From Solirubrobacteraceae bacterium (GTDB taxonomy: Bacteria; Actinomycetota; Thermoleophilia; Solirubrobacterales; Solirubrobacteraceae), in contig JASHYF010000047.1 in assembly GCA_030043235.1 (NCBI GenBank), positions 1 through 8,058 on the forward strand: a stretch of 8,058 nt of DNA. Reading direction: 5' to 3'. The notes under the pieces were generated by a model, which did no database searches, was not told the origin of the DNA, and saw nothing but the letters and a program-made list of their open reading frames with translations. The position numbers were made by a program, and so were the translations under genes. The stretch's first letter is position 1; every line of letters begins with the position of its first letter. Shown piece after piece: positions 6,285 through 8,058 of the stretch.

Positions 6285-8058
<1,774 letters not shown>

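Overview
The window is a high-GC, tightly packed bacterial chromosome segment, most likely from an actinomycete. Third codon positions are almost all G or C, stop and start codons overlap as ATGA at three junctions, and several genes lack a Shine-Dalgarno sequence and look leaderless. The gene set and codon style would suit Thermoleophilia/Solirubrobacterales, but that placement is a guess. I saw no rRNA, tRNA, CRISPR array, transposase or phage gene.

Layout. (1) Positions 1-1831, minus strand: a moxR ATPase followed by a DUF58 protein that runs off the left edge, joined by an ATGA overlap. (2) 1832-1923: a divergent promoter region, then a plus-strand receiver-only response regulator (1924-2412). 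(3) 2413-2474: a short convergent gap filled by three imperfect 18-21 bp direct repeats, probably a terminator. (4) 2475-3997, minus strand: a two-gene ABC-2 type exporter, ATPase then permease, again joined by ATGA. (5) 3995-4045: an AT-rich 51 bp control region made of two 19 bp palindromes inside a larger dyad. It lies between the divergent exporter and a plus-strand AAA-type ATPase with a probable C-terminal winged helix (4043-5224). (6) 5331-8058, plus strand: a class III-like polyphosphate kinase 2 with a strong ribosome binding site, translationally coupled by ATGA to an AMP-forming acetyl-CoA synthetase that runs off the right edge.

How the genes may work together. MoxR and DUF58 proteins are a known pair, thought to act as a chaperone-like ATPase and its membrane-anchored partner. 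The ABC exporter and the AAA/winged-helix protein share one symmetrical operator region and no separate repressor gene is in view, so the AAA protein is a candidate regulator of itself and the exporter. The last pair makes metabolic sense: acetyl-CoA synthetase turns ATP into AMP, and a class III PPK2 can rebuild ADP and ATP from AMP using polyphosphate.

The two most interesting items are the nested 51 bp operator with both start codons built into its ends, and the PPK2-acetyl-CoA synthetase coupling.
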